Shown here one piece after another: positions 14,926 through 22,842 of a stretch of DNA of 43,249 bases. The notes under the pieces were generated by a model that was given only the letters and a program-made list of their open reading frames with translations, searched no databases and was not told where the DNA came from. Source of the DNA: Paracoccaceae bacterium (lineage in GTDB: Bacteria; Pseudomonadota; Alphaproteobacteria; Rhodobacterales; Rhodobacteraceae); contig SBGD01000013.1 in assembly GCA_006226775.1 (NCBI GenBank), positions 1-43,249 of the forward strand, written 5' to 3'. A program made the translations under genes and the position numbers. Numbering within the stretch: position 1 is the stretch's first letter; every line of letters starts with the position of its first letter.

Positions 14926-15936
14926 TCACGCTGCCTCGGCCAGCACCCGCTCGTCGGCCTCGTCGAAATGAAACGCCAGCGCATCGTCGAAATCGAGGCT
15001 GATGCGCGCGCCGACCGGCGTGTGGTCCTGGCCGAACAGCCGCAGGGTCAGCGTCTCGCCCTGATCGGTCTTGACCAGGAGGTTGGTATCGCCGCCCAGC
15101 CGCTCGACATAGGTGACCTCGCCGCTGATCCGCCCCTGGTCCACCACCCGCAGGTACTCCGGCCGGATGCCGATGGTGAAGCCGGGCCGCAGGCCGGGGA
15201 CGGAGGCTTGCAGGAAATTCATCGAGGGCGAGCCGAGAAACCCGGCGACGAAACGGTTGGCGGGGTTGTTGTAGAGGTCGAGCGGGCTGCCCACCTGTTC
15301 GATCCGCCCGTCACGCAGCACAACGATCTTGTCGGCCAGGGTCATCGCCTCGATCTGGTCATGGGTGACATAGATCATCGAGGCCGACAGCGTGCGGTGC
15401 AGCGCGGCAATCTCGACCCGGGTGTTCATGCGCAGTGCGGCGTCGAGGTTCGACAGCGGCTCGTCAAACAGAAAGAGCTTGGGCTGGCGCACGATGGCCC
15501 GGCCGATGGCGACGCGCTGGCGCTGGCCGCCGGACAATTCCGCCGGGCGGCGGGCGAGGTATTTGTCGAGGTCGAGCATGGCGCTGGCACGGGCGACGCG
15601 CTCTTCGACCTCGGTTTTCGGCTGGCCTTCCTGTTTCAGCCCCAGCCCCATGTTGTCGCGCACGTTGAGATGCGGGTAGAGCGCGTAGCTCTGGAACACC
15701 ATGGCGATGCCGCGCTTGGCCGGGGGCACGCGGTTGACCACCTCGCCGCCGATGGCGACGGTGCCGCTCGAGGCATCCTCCAGCCCGGCGATCACCCGCA
15801 GAAGCGTGGACTTGCCGCAACCGGACGGGCCGACGAAAACCACGAATTCGCCCTCTTCGACGGTCAGGTTGATGTCCTTCAGCACATGCACCTGGCCGAA
15901 GGACTTGTTGACGTTTTCCAGTTTCAGGGCGGTCAT
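14926..15936 (-). CDS. Sugar ABC transporter ATP-binding protein (MalK/UgpC type)
   Basis: The cytoplasmic ATPase of the carbohydrate importer encoded upstream in the same operon. It has 336 residues. Walker A GPSGCGKST is at about 37-45, the Q-loop VFQSYALYP follows, signature LSGGQRQR is near 134, Walker B LFLFDEPLSNLD near 155 and the switch His in THDQ near 190. A TOBE/OB regulatory domain fills 235-336, as in MalK-type proteins. Its ATG overlaps the stop of the oxidoreductase gene (ATGA), and it is the last gene of the operon. Confidence 0.93.
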   Translation of the reverse strand: MTALKLENVNKSFGQVHVLKDINLTVEEGEFVVFVGPSGCGKSTLLRVIAGLEDASSGTVAIGGEVVNRVPPAKRGIAMVFQSYALYPHLNVRDNMGLGLKQEGQPKTEVEERVARASAMLDLDKYLARRPAELSGGQRQRVAIGRAIVRQPKLFLFDEPLSNLDAALRMNTRVEIAALHRTLSASMIYVTHDQIEAMTLADKIVVLRDGRIEQVGSPLDLYNNPANRFVAGFLGSPSMNFLQASVPGLRPGFTIGIRPEYLRVVDQGRISGEVTYVERLGGDTNLLVKTDQGETLTLRLFGQDHTPVGARISLDFDDALAFHFDEADERVLAEAA

Positions 15937-16964
15937 GTCGGGTCTCCCAGGGTGACAGGTGTGCCGGTGCGGATGCTGGCGTCGGCGGCAAGGCAGATGG
16001 CAAGCGAGGTGACGGCGTCGCGCATGTGGCGCGTCAGGTCGGTGTCCTCGGCGATGGCGGCGAGCATATAGGCCTGTTCGGCCTCGCAAAGCGCCTGGTG
16101 GCCGGGCTCGTCGGGCAGGTCGATGCGTTGGTCGCCGTCCAGCCGATGCACCAGCAGCCCGCCGACGCGGGTATGGCCGTCGACATCGTCGGACCGGCCC
16201 TTGTCGGCATCGGTGATCGAGACCGAGCCCATCGGGCTGACCACGTCCTTCACGAAAAACGCGGTCTCGGAGATCATCGGCCCCCAGCCGGCCTCGTACC
16301 AGCCGATGGAGCCGTCGTCGAAGAAGACCTGGAACTGGCCGTAGTTGTACATGTCCGCGGCGATCTCGTCGCTCAGCCGCAGGCCCATCCCGTGCAGGCG
16401 CAGGGGCCGCGCATCGGTGATCTGGCACATGACATCGACGTAATGCACGCCGCAGTCGACGATGGGCGAGGTGGTCTGCATCAGCGCCTTGTGGGTCTCC
16501 CAGGTCGCGCCGGTGGATTGCTGGTTGAGGTTGAAGCGAAAGACATAGGGCCCGCCCAGGGCGCGCGCCTCGGCGATCAGCCGCTGCCACGAGGGGTGAT
16601 GGCGCAGGATGTAGCCCACCACCAGCTTGCGGTTCAGGCGGGTGGCGGTCTCGACCACCGATTGCGCCTCGGCCACGGTCAGCGCCAGGGGCTTTTCGAC
16701 AAAGACATGACACCCCGCCTCCATCGCGGCGATGGCATAGGGCACATGGGTCTCGGTATAGGTGGCGATGATCACGAGGTCGGGCTTGGTCTCGGCCAGC
16801 GCGGTATGAAAATCGGTGAACAGCGGGTAGGGGGCCAGGTCGGGATGCCCCGCCGTGCCCGAACGGTCGACCAGCCCGACGATCCGCGCCGCGGGGTGGC
16901 GATGGTGGGCAAGGGCATGGGCGCGGCCCATGTTGCCCAGCCCGGCGATCAGCACCCGGGTCAT
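15933..16964 (-). CDS. Gfo/Idh/MocA-family oxidoreductase
   Basis: A 343-residue NAD(P)-dependent sugar dehydrogenase-type protein. The Rossmann motif GLGNMGRAHALAHH is at about 7-20, the conserved EKP (VFVEKPLAL) near 93, and the substrate-domain segment DCGVHYVDVM near 172. It overlaps its neighbours on both sides by 4 bases and lies between a permease and the ATPase gene, so it is strictly co-expressed with the transporter and probably acts on the imported sugar or a derivative. The precise reaction cannot be told from sequence. Confidence 0.88.
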   Translation of the reverse strand: MTRVLIAGLGNMGRAHALAHHRHPAARIVGLVDRSGTAGHPDLAPYPLFTDFHTALAETKPDLVIIATYTETHVPYAIAAMEAGCHVFVEKPLALTVAEAQSVVETATRLNRKLVVGYILRHHPSWQRLIAEARALGGPYVFRFNLNQQSTGATWETHKALMQTTSPIVDCGVHYVDVMCQITDARPLRLHGMGLRLSDEIAADMYNYGQFQVFFDDGSIGWYEAGWGPMISETAFFVKDVVSPMGSVSITDADKGRSDDVDGHTRVGGLLVHRLDGDQRIDLPDEPGHQALCEAEQAYMLAAIAEDTDLTRHMRDAVTSLAICLAADASIRTGTPVTLGDPT

Positions 16965-17800
16965 TTGACCGCCCCGGAGGTGATGCCGCGGATCAACTGG
17001 CGCGAGAAGATGACGTAGAGCACCATGACCGGCAGGATCGCCAGCGACAGCGCCGAGAGCACCGCGTTCCAGTCGGTGACGAACTGGCCGATGAAGACCT
17101 GACTGCCCAGCGTCAGGGTCTTGGTCTCCTCCGCCGGGGCCAGGATCAGCGGGAACCACAGGTCATTCCAGATCGGGATCATGTTGAACACCGCGACCGT
17201 GGCCATCGCCGGGCGCACCAGCGGCAGGACCAGCCGGAAGAAGATCTTGTATTCGCTCAGCCCGTCGATGCGGCCCGCGTTCTTCAGGTCGTCCGAAACG
17301 CCCTTCATGAACTCCGACAGGATGAACACCGCCAGCGGCAACCCCTGCGCGGTATAGACCAGGATCAGCGCCCAGAGCGTGTTGACCAGCCCGGTCGAGA
17401 CCATCATCTCGAGGATCGCCACGGTGCCGATGCGGATCGGGATCATGATCCCGAGCGCCAGGTACAGCCCCATCAGCGTATTGCCCTTGAAGCGGTATTC
17501 GGCCAGCGCAAAGGCCGCCATGGCGCCGAACAGCAGGATGAAGAACAGCGAGGCCACGGTGACGATCATCGAGTTCTGGAAATAGAGGAAGAAATCCCCC
17601 TGTTTCAGCACCGTCTCGTAGCCGATCAGGCTGAAGCTCTCGCCATCGGGCAGGGCCAGCGGTTCGCGAAAGATCGCGCGGCGGGTCTTGAAGCTGTTGG
17701 TGACGATGACGAAGACCGGAAACAGCGCGATGATCACGTAGAGGATCAGCACCCCATGCGTGCCAAGCCGGGTCGAGAGGGTGTCGCGGGCGGTATGCAT
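16961..17800 (-). CDS. Carbohydrate ABC transporter permease, MalG type
   Basis: An inner-membrane permease of 279 residues with about six hydrophobic segments (for example 15-35, 77-100, 105-130, 140-160, 240-265). The EAA-type coupling loop, in the form NAGRIDGLSEYKIFFRLVLP, is at about 190-210 and contacts the ATPase. It is preceded by the partner permease 13 bases upstream and overlaps the oxidoreductase start by 4 bases. Confidence 0.92.
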   Translation of the reverse strand: MHTARDTLSTRLGTHGVLILYVIIALFPVFVIVTNSFKTRRAIFREPLALPDGESFSLIGYETVLKQGDFFLYFQNSMIVTVASLFFILLFGAMAAFALAEYRFKGNTLMGLYLALGIMIPIRIGTVAILEMMVSTGLVNTLWALILVYTAQGLPLAVFILSEFMKGVSDDLKNAGRIDGLSEYKIFFRLVLPLVRPAMATVAVFNMIPIWNDLWFPLILAPAEETKTLTLGSQVFIGQFVTDWNAVLSALSLAILPVMVLYVIFSRQLIRGITSGAVK

Positions 17801-17813
17801 GTCCTGTCCTCCT

Positions 17814-18740
17814 TCAGTACTGGTAGTGGCGCAGGCGGCGCTGGATGCCGAAAAGATAGAGGCAGACGCCGATCAGGATGATGACGAACATGGCCGAGGC
17901 GATGGCCGAGCCCATGTGCGGATCGCCCAGTTGCAGCTGAAAGCCGAAGAAGGTGCGATAGAGGAAGGTGCCCAGGATGTCGGTACTGAAATCCGGCCCG
18001 GCCAGCGCGCCCTGGGCGGCATAGATCAGGTCGAAGGCGTTGAAGTTGCCGACGAAGGTCAGGATCGAGATGATGCCGATCGACGGCAGGATCAGCGGCA
18101 GCTTGATCTTCCAGAAGGCGCTCATCCCGGTGATGCCGTCGCATTCGCCGGCCTCCAGGATCTCTTCCGGGATCGACAGAAGTGCTGCATAGATCAGCAT
18201 CATCGGGATGCCGACGAACTGCCAGACCGAGACGAGGGCCAGCGTGGTCAGCGCGTATTCCTCCTTGCCCAGCCAGGGCGCGTAGAGGAACTTCAACCCG
18301 ATGGCATCGAGCATTTCCGGCGCGATGCCCCAGATCGGCGACAGGATCAGCTTCCAGGCGAAACCCACGATCACGAAGGACAGGATGGTCGGCACGAAGA
18401 TTGCCGTGCGGTAAAGCGCGGCAAAGCGCAGCCGCGGCGACGACAGCAGCGCGGCCAGCGCCACGCCGATGGGGTTCTGCACCAGCATGTGGACAAGAAA
18501 GAACCAGAAGTTGTTGCCAAGCGCGTTCCAGAACTGGTCCGACCAGATGGTATTGCCGAACAGCGTGCGGAAGTTCTCGAGCCCGACGAAGACCCGCTGC
18601 TGATCCACGGTGTCGAAGAACGACAGCCGCAGGGTGTTGAACAGCGGGTAGATCATCACCGCGGTATAGACGAGCACGGCAGGGGCCAGGAAAACCACCA
18701 CGTGCCACTTGATCTTCGACGGTCCTGTGGGCGTCGCCAT
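17814..18740 (-). CDS. Carbohydrate ABC transporter permease, MalF type
   Basis: The first permease of the importer: 308 residues, about six membrane segments starting with VVVFLAPAVLVYTAVMIYP at about 15-33. The coupling loop EAGECDGITGMSAFWKIKLP lies around 200-220. The ATG at 18740 has a GGGAGAG ribosome site; a longer in-frame extension to 18782 is not needed. It follows the binding-protein gene after a hairpin-containing 79-base gap. Confidence 0.92.
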   Translation of the reverse strand: MATPTGPSKIKWHVVVFLAPAVLVYTAVMIYPLFNTLRLSFFDTVDQQRVFVGLENFRTLFGNTIWSDQFWNALGNNFWFFLVHMLVQNPIGVALAALLSSPRLRFAALYRTAIFVPTILSFVIVGFAWKLILSPIWGIAPEMLDAIGLKFLYAPWLGKEEYALTTLALVSVWQFVGIPMMLIYAALLSIPEEILEAGECDGITGMSAFWKIKLPLILPSIGIISILTFVGNFNAFDLIYAAQGALAGPDFSTDILGTFLYRTFFGFQLQLGDPHMGSAIASAMFVIILIGVCLYLFGIQRRLRHYQY

Positions 18741-18783
18741 CGGGGTCTCTCCCTTGTCGGATCGGTCTGGAATTCGGGACATT

Positions 18784-18812
18784 GCCCCGGGCCGCAGCGA
18801 TCGGCCCGGGGC
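18784..18812 (-). terminator. Hairpin between binding-protein and permease genes
   Basis: GCCCCGGGCC (18784-18793) pairs perfectly with GGCCCGGGGC (18803-18812) around a 9-base loop. It stands just after the binding-protein stop. Such stems usually act as partial terminators or mRNA 3' caps, giving more binding protein than permease. Confidence 0.6.
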
Positions 18813-18819
18813 GGCGCGC

Positions 18820-20070
18820 TTATTGCTGCGGCGCGTACCAGCTGGCCAGGCCCTCCTGCAGGCGCTTGGCGGCGTCCTCGGGCGTCTCGGTGCCCTTGAT
18901 CACGGCGGCAGAGGCGTTCCAGGTGTCGTTTTCCAGGTTCGGCGTGCCGCGCGACAGGATCTGATAGGTCGAGCGGATGGTGCTTTCACATTCCTCGCGC
19001 CAGGACAGGAATTCCTGCGCCAGCGGGTCTTCCAGCTCGACCGCGCCGCTCGACAGCGGGAAGAAGCCGGGCAGGGCATTGGCAAAGATCGTCGCGAACT
19101 CGGGCGAGGCGACCCAGTTGAGGAAGGCCTTCGCCGCTTCCGGGTGCGCGGTGGCGGCATTCATGCCGATGCCGATATCGGTGTGGTCCGAGATATAGCA
19201 GGTGTCGCCCGCGTTCGGCACCGGCGGATAGAAGGCGCCCATCTCGAAATCGACGAGGGTGTTGAAGCCCGAGATCTCCCACGACCCCGCCGGATAGATC
19301 GCCGCGCGGCCGAGGGTGAAGATGTTCTGGCTGTCGGGATAGGTCTGCGCCTCGAAGCCGTCGCCCAGGTAGGGGCCCCATTTCGCCAGTTGCCGGAACG
19401 GCGCCACCCAGCCTTCGTCGGTCAGCTTCTGCTCGCCCGCGATCAGCGCGTTGCGGCCTTCCTCGCCTTTCCAGTAGTTCGGGCCGATGTTGTTGTAGCC
19501 CATGGTGGCCGCTTCCCACTGGTCATTGGTGCCCATGGCCATGGGGATATAGCTGCCGTCCTCCTTGATCTTGTCGAGCACGGCAAAGAACTCGGCTTCG
19601 GTCTTCGGCACCTCGACGCCGACCTCCTCGAAGGCCTCCTTGTTGTAGATGAAGCCGTGGATGACGCTGGCCATCGGCACGCAATAGGTGGCCGAGCCGT
19701 CATCGGTGCTCCAGCCCGATTTCGCCACGTCCGAGAAATTGGCCATGCCTTCCAGGTCCGACAGATCTGCCAGGTGGCCGTTGTCGTAAAGCGCCAGCGA
19801 GGCATCGAAGGGACGGCAGGTGATGATGTCGCCGGCGCTGCCTGCGTCGAGCTTGGAGTTCAGCACGGCATTGTATTCCGCCGGGGCGGAGGGGGTGAAT
19901 TTCAGCGTGATGCCGGGGTGTTCGGCCTCGAAGGCGGGAATGATCTTGTCCTGCCAGATCGCCAGGTCGTCGTTGCGCCAGCTTTCGATGATCAGCTCGG
20001 CGTCCTGCGCGAAGGCCCCGGTGGCAAGGACCGTGGAGGCCAGCAGCGTTGTCGCGGTATGTTTGAACAT
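18820..20070 (-). CDS. Sugar-binding periplasmic protein of ABC transporter
   Basis: An extracellular solute-binding protein (family 1) of 416 residues. A signal peptide is clear: K3, a hydrophobic core, and cleavage after AFA at about residue 21. The mature part starts QDAELIIESWRNDD. The fold is the type seen for oligosaccharide and amino-sugar binders (YNNIGPNYWKG, AAIYPAGSWEI). The ribosome site GAGAGGAAAA precedes the ATG and murQ ends 21 bases upstream. Because murQ and, across the promoter region, nagA share the locus, the ligand is probably MurNAc, GlcNAc or a small peptidoglycan sugar. Confidence 0.92.
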   Translation of the reverse strand: MFKHTATTLLASTVLATGAFAQDAELIIESWRNDDLAIWQDKIIPAFEAEHPGITLKFTPSAPAEYNAVLNSKLDAGSAGDIITCRPFDASLALYDNGHLADLSDLEGMANFSDVAKSGWSTDDGSATYCVPMASVIHGFIYNKEAFEEVGVEVPKTEAEFFAVLDKIKEDGSYIPMAMGTNDQWEAATMGYNNIGPNYWKGEEGRNALIAGEQKLTDEGWVAPFRQLAKWGPYLGDGFEAQTYPDSQNIFTLGRAAIYPAGSWEISGFNTLVDFEMGAFYPPVPNAGDTCYISDHTDIGIGMNAATAHPEAAKAFLNWVASPEFATIFANALPGFFPLSSGAVELEDPLAQEFLSWREECESTIRSTYQILSRGTPNLENDTWNASAAVIKGTETPEDAAKRLQEGLASWYAPQQ

Positions 20071-20091
20071 GGGTTTTCCTCTCTGTTGCAG

Positions 20092-20976
20092 TCAGTCTGT
20101 CGATGCGGCCCGGCGTTCGAGGCAGGGCCGCAGGCGGTTGTCGTATTGGCTGAGCAGGCGCCGGGCCTCGTCCGGGGCGGCCCCGGTGGCGACAAGCACG
20201 GCGCATTTGGTGTCATGGCCGGTGGCCGCCAGCGCGGCTTCGGCGGCGGCGCGGCCGACCCCGGTGATGCGGCTGACGATGGCGGCGGCGCGGGCGCGCA
20301 GCTTGATATTGTCGGGGCGCAGGTTGACCATCAGCCCGTCGTGCACATGGCCCAGGCGCACCCCCGCCAGCGTCGAGATCATGTTGAGCGCGATCTTCTG
20401 CGCCGTCCCCGCGCCCAGCCGGGTCGAACCTTCGACCACCTCCGGCGCGGTGGGAATGGCGATGGCGACATCCGCGAGGTCAAGCAGCGGCGCCCGGGCG
20501 ACATTGGCGATGGCAATGACCGGCAGGGCGCGGGCGCGCACCGCCTCGGCCACCGCCAGCGCATAGGGCGTGGTGCCGCTGGCGCTGACCACGATGGCGA
20601 GATCGCCCGCGCCCATTGCGGCGGCAATGCGGGCGGCGGCGGTGGTGTCGTCCTCGGTATCGCCGGGCATCACGGCATCTACGGGCACGCCGCCGGCCAT
20701 CTCGATCCGGGTCTGGCGGGGCGCGATGCCGAAGGTGCCGGCCAGTTCGCTGGCATCCGACAGCGCCATCAGCCCCGAACTGCCCGCCGCCGCATAGGTC
20801 AGCGCACCACCCCGGCCCAGCGTCGCCGCGACCAGGTCGGCGGCGCGGGCCAGCGCCGGAAGGGCAGGGCGCACCGCCTCGGCAGCGGCAAGATGCGAGG
20901 CCAGCATGACGCTCAGCGCCTCGTCGCCGGGCAGCGCGTCAATGGCCGGTGGTGGCCGGTCGGTCCCCTGGTGCAA
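20092..20976 (-). CDS. murQ: N-acetylmuramic acid 6-phosphate etherase MurQ
   Basis: MurQ splits MurNAc-6-P into GlcNAc-6-P and D-lactate. A SIS-fold protein with TYAAAGSSGLMALSDASE around residue 60, SASGTTPYAL in the phosphosugar site and EVVEGSTRLGAGTAQKIALN, all family hallmarks. I prefer a TTG start at 20976: AAGGGGGG lies six bases upstream and the resulting 294 residues match the usual length near 300. The ATG at 21003 has no ribosome site. First gene of the minus-strand operon with the sugar ABC transporter. Confidence 0.9.
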   Translation of the reverse strand: MHQGTDRPPPAIDALPGDEALSVMLASHLAAAEAVRPALPALARAADLVAATLGRGGALTYAAAGSSGLMALSDASELAGTFGIAPRQTRIEMAGGVPVDAVMPGDTEDDTTAAARIAAAMGAGDLAIVVSASGTTPYALAVAEAVRARALPVIAIANVARAPLLDLADVAIAIPTAPEVVEGSTRLGAGTAQKIALNMISTLAGVRLGHVHDGLMVNLRPDNIKLRARAAAIVSRITGVGRAAAEAALAATGHDTKCAVLVATGAAPDEARRLLSQYDNRLRPCLERRAASTD

Positions 20977-21004
20977 GTGATTCCCCCCTTCGTTGCGCCG
21001 CATG

Positions 21005-21020
21005 ATACCGGAGCAATACC
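21005..21020 (-). promoter_or_regulatory. Candidate GntR operator at the murQ side
   Basis: On the minus strand this reads GGTATTGCTCCGGTAT, a direct repeat of GGTAT with 11-base spacing. It matches 12 of 16 positions of the element before the kinase gene on the other strand. A shorter related stretch (TGGTCCGGTAT) lies at 21043-21053. Confidence 0.5.
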
Positions 21021-21116
21021 TTTTGTCTACCATTTCCTTAAGTGGTCCGGTATTTTTGCATTTGCTGCGCCGAGAGCCGGGCAACCATCTGTCTTTGGTC
21101 TTTTATTGGCAAAATA

Positions 21117-21132
21117 GGTATGGTACTGGTAT
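21117..21132 (+). promoter_or_regulatory. Candidate GntR operator at the kinase side
   Basis: GGTATGGTACTGGTAT ends three bases before the kinase ATG and overlaps a likely -10 element (TATTAC, 21130-21135, with TTGGCA 18 bases upstream). Occupation would block transcription of the kinase-regulator-nagA operon. The mirrored copy near murQ suggests one regulator controls both directions. Confidence 0.5.
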
Positions 21133-21135
21133 TAC

Positions 21136-22020
21136 ATGAGCAAGACGCGCGTGACATATCTGATTGGCGTGGACGGCGGCGGATCCGGCTGTCGCGCGGC
21201 TTTGGCCGATGCGGCGGGCCGGGTGCTGGGGCAGGGGGCGGCGGGGCCGGCCAATGCCACCACCGATCTTGCCCAGGCGATCGGCAATGTGCAGGCGGCG
21301 CTGAAGGCGGCGCTCCGCGAGGCCGGGGTGAAGCGCGGCGCGGTTGGCGCCGGGGTGGCCCATGTCGGGCTGGCCGGGGTGCTGGACGAGGCCACCGCCC
21401 GGCAGATCGCCGCGGCCCTGCCGGTCGGATCGGCCAGCGTCACCGATGATCGCGCCACCTCGCTCGTCGGCGCCTTGGGCGCGCGCGACGGCGTGCTGGC
21501 GGCGATCGGCACCGGCTCGACCCTGGCGGCGCAGCGCGGCGGGCGGGTTCTGCGGATCGGCGGCTGGGGGCTGAACTTGGGCGATCAGGCCTCGGGCGCC
21601 TGGCTGGGGCGCGCGGTCTTGGAGCATGTGCTGCTGGTCCATGACGGGCTGGCCGAGGCGACGGCGCTGAGCGACGCGGTGCTGGCGGAGTTCGACGGCG
21701 ACCCGGGCGCCATCGTCGGGTTTGCCGCCCGCGCGCGGCCCTCGGACTACGCGGGCCAGGCGCCGCGCATCGTCGCCATGGCGCTGGGGGGCGATGCCGC
21801 GGCGCGAATGCTGATGCAGCGCGGGGCCGACTACCTGCTCCGCGCGCTGGAGGTCATGGAGTTCGGCGGCGCCGATGTGCTCTGCCTCGGCGGCGGGCTG
21901 GGCCCGCAATACGCGGCCTTCCTGCCCGAAGACATCCGCGCCCGCATCAGGCCGCCGGAGGGCTCGGCGCTGGAGGGCGCGCTGGCGCTGGCCAAGGCCG
22001 CGCTGGAGCGGCGCGCATGA
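21136..22020 (+). CDS. BadF/BadG-family amino-sugar kinase (GlcNAc/MurNAc kinase-like)
   Basis: An ASKHA-fold kinase of 294 residues. The phosphate-1 loop GVDGGGSGCRAAL is at about 11-23, AAIGTGSTLAA near 120 and GGWGLNLGDQASGAWLG near 140, ending with a CLGGGLGP adenosine-type motif. Members of this family phosphorylate GlcNAc, and the clostridial MurK also phosphorylates MurNAc. Next to murQ and nagA, one kinase could feed both enzymes. No ribosome site precedes the ATG; a GTG at 21151 is the alternative, or the mRNA is leaderless. It overlaps the GntR gene by 4 bases. Confidence 0.88.
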   Translation: MSKTRVTYLIGVDGGGSGCRAALADAAGRVLGQGAAGPANATTDLAQAIGNVQAALKAALREAGVKRGAVGAGVAHVGLAGVLDEATARQIAAALPVGSASVTDDRATSLVGALGARDGVLAAIGTGSTLAAQRGGRVLRIGGWGLNLGDQASGAWLGRAVLEHVLLVHDGLAEATALSDAVLAEFDGDPGAIVGFAARARPSDYAGQAPRIVAMALGGDAAARMLMQRGADYLLRALEVMEFGGADVLCLGGGLGPQYAAFLPEDIRARIRPPEGSALEGALALAKAALERRA

Positions 22021-22775
22021 ACATCAAGGATTTCCTCGACCCCGCCGCATGGTTCCAGGCCGATGCCGGGCCGCGCTACGTGCAGTTGCGCAACCGGCTG
22101 GCGGAAGCGGTCGACCAGGGCGTGCTGACCCCGGGAAGCCCCCTGCCGCCCGAGCGCGAGATCGCCAGCATCACCGATTTCTCGCGCGTGACCGTGCGCA
22201 AGGCGTTTCAGGACCTGGTCGGCGACGGCATGATCGTCCAGAAGCAGGGCTCGGGATCCTTCGTTTCCGCCGCGCCCGCGCGGGTGGAGCAGAAACTCTC
22301 GCGCCTGACCTCGTTTTCCGAGGACATGGCGCGGCGCGGCAAGACCTCCTCGGCGCAATGGCTGGAGCGGGGGCTCTTCATGCCCTCGCCCGAGGAGACG
22401 CTGGCGCTGGGCCTCTCGCCCGAGGCGTCGGTGGCGCGGCTGGGCCGCTTGCGGCTGGCCGATGACCGGCCGATGGCAATCGAGCGCGCCTCGCTGCCCA
22501 CCGAGATCCTGGCCAATCCGCTCGAGGTCGAGACCTCGCTCTACGAGGTGCTCGAGCGCCACGGCACCCGCCCGGTCCGCGCGATCCAGAAGATCTCGGC
22601 GGTCAACCTGGTCGGCCACGATGCCGACCTGCTGGCCGTCGCGCCGGGCAGCGCCGGGCTCAGCATCGAGCGCACCTCCTATCTCGACGGCGGGCGGATC
22701 GCCGAATTCACCCGCTCGCTCTATCGTGGCGACGCCTATCATTTCGTCGCCGAACTGCGCCTTGCAAAGGAATGA
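22017..22775 (+). CDS. GntR-family (HutC/NagR type) transcriptional regulator
   Basis: A 252-residue regulator with an N-terminal winged helix (YVQLRNRLAEAV, PPEREIASITDFSRVTVRKAF at about 45-65) and a C-terminal UTRA ligand domain from about 95 to the end. Relatives such as NagR and DasR respond to GlcNAc-6-P or GlcN-6-P. It is translated with the upstream kinase (ATGA overlap) and is followed by nagA. It probably binds the two mirrored GGTAT-N6-GGTAT elements in the 159-base promoter interval between murQ and the kinase. Confidence 0.9.
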   Translation: MNIKDFLDPAAWFQADAGPRYVQLRNRLAEAVDQGVLTPGSPLPPEREIASITDFSRVTVRKAFQDLVGDGMIVQKQGSGSFVSAAPARVEQKLSRLTSFSEDMARRGKTSSAQWLERGLFMPSPEETLALGLSPEASVARLGRLRLADDRPMAIERASLPTEILANPLEVETSLYEVLERHGTRPVRAIQKISAVNLVGHDADLLAVAPGSAGLSIERTSYLDGGRIAEFTRSLYRGDAYHFVAELRLAKE

Positions 22776-22842
22776 CCATGCCTGTCGCCCCCCACATCCC
22801 CCGCAGCGCGCCGCGTGACCCGCGCCAGCAGGGGACAACCCC

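Noticed and set aside
14477-15002. Short plus-strand frames after repC
   Set aside because: They run into the ABC ATPase gene in antisense and show no recognisable protein motif.
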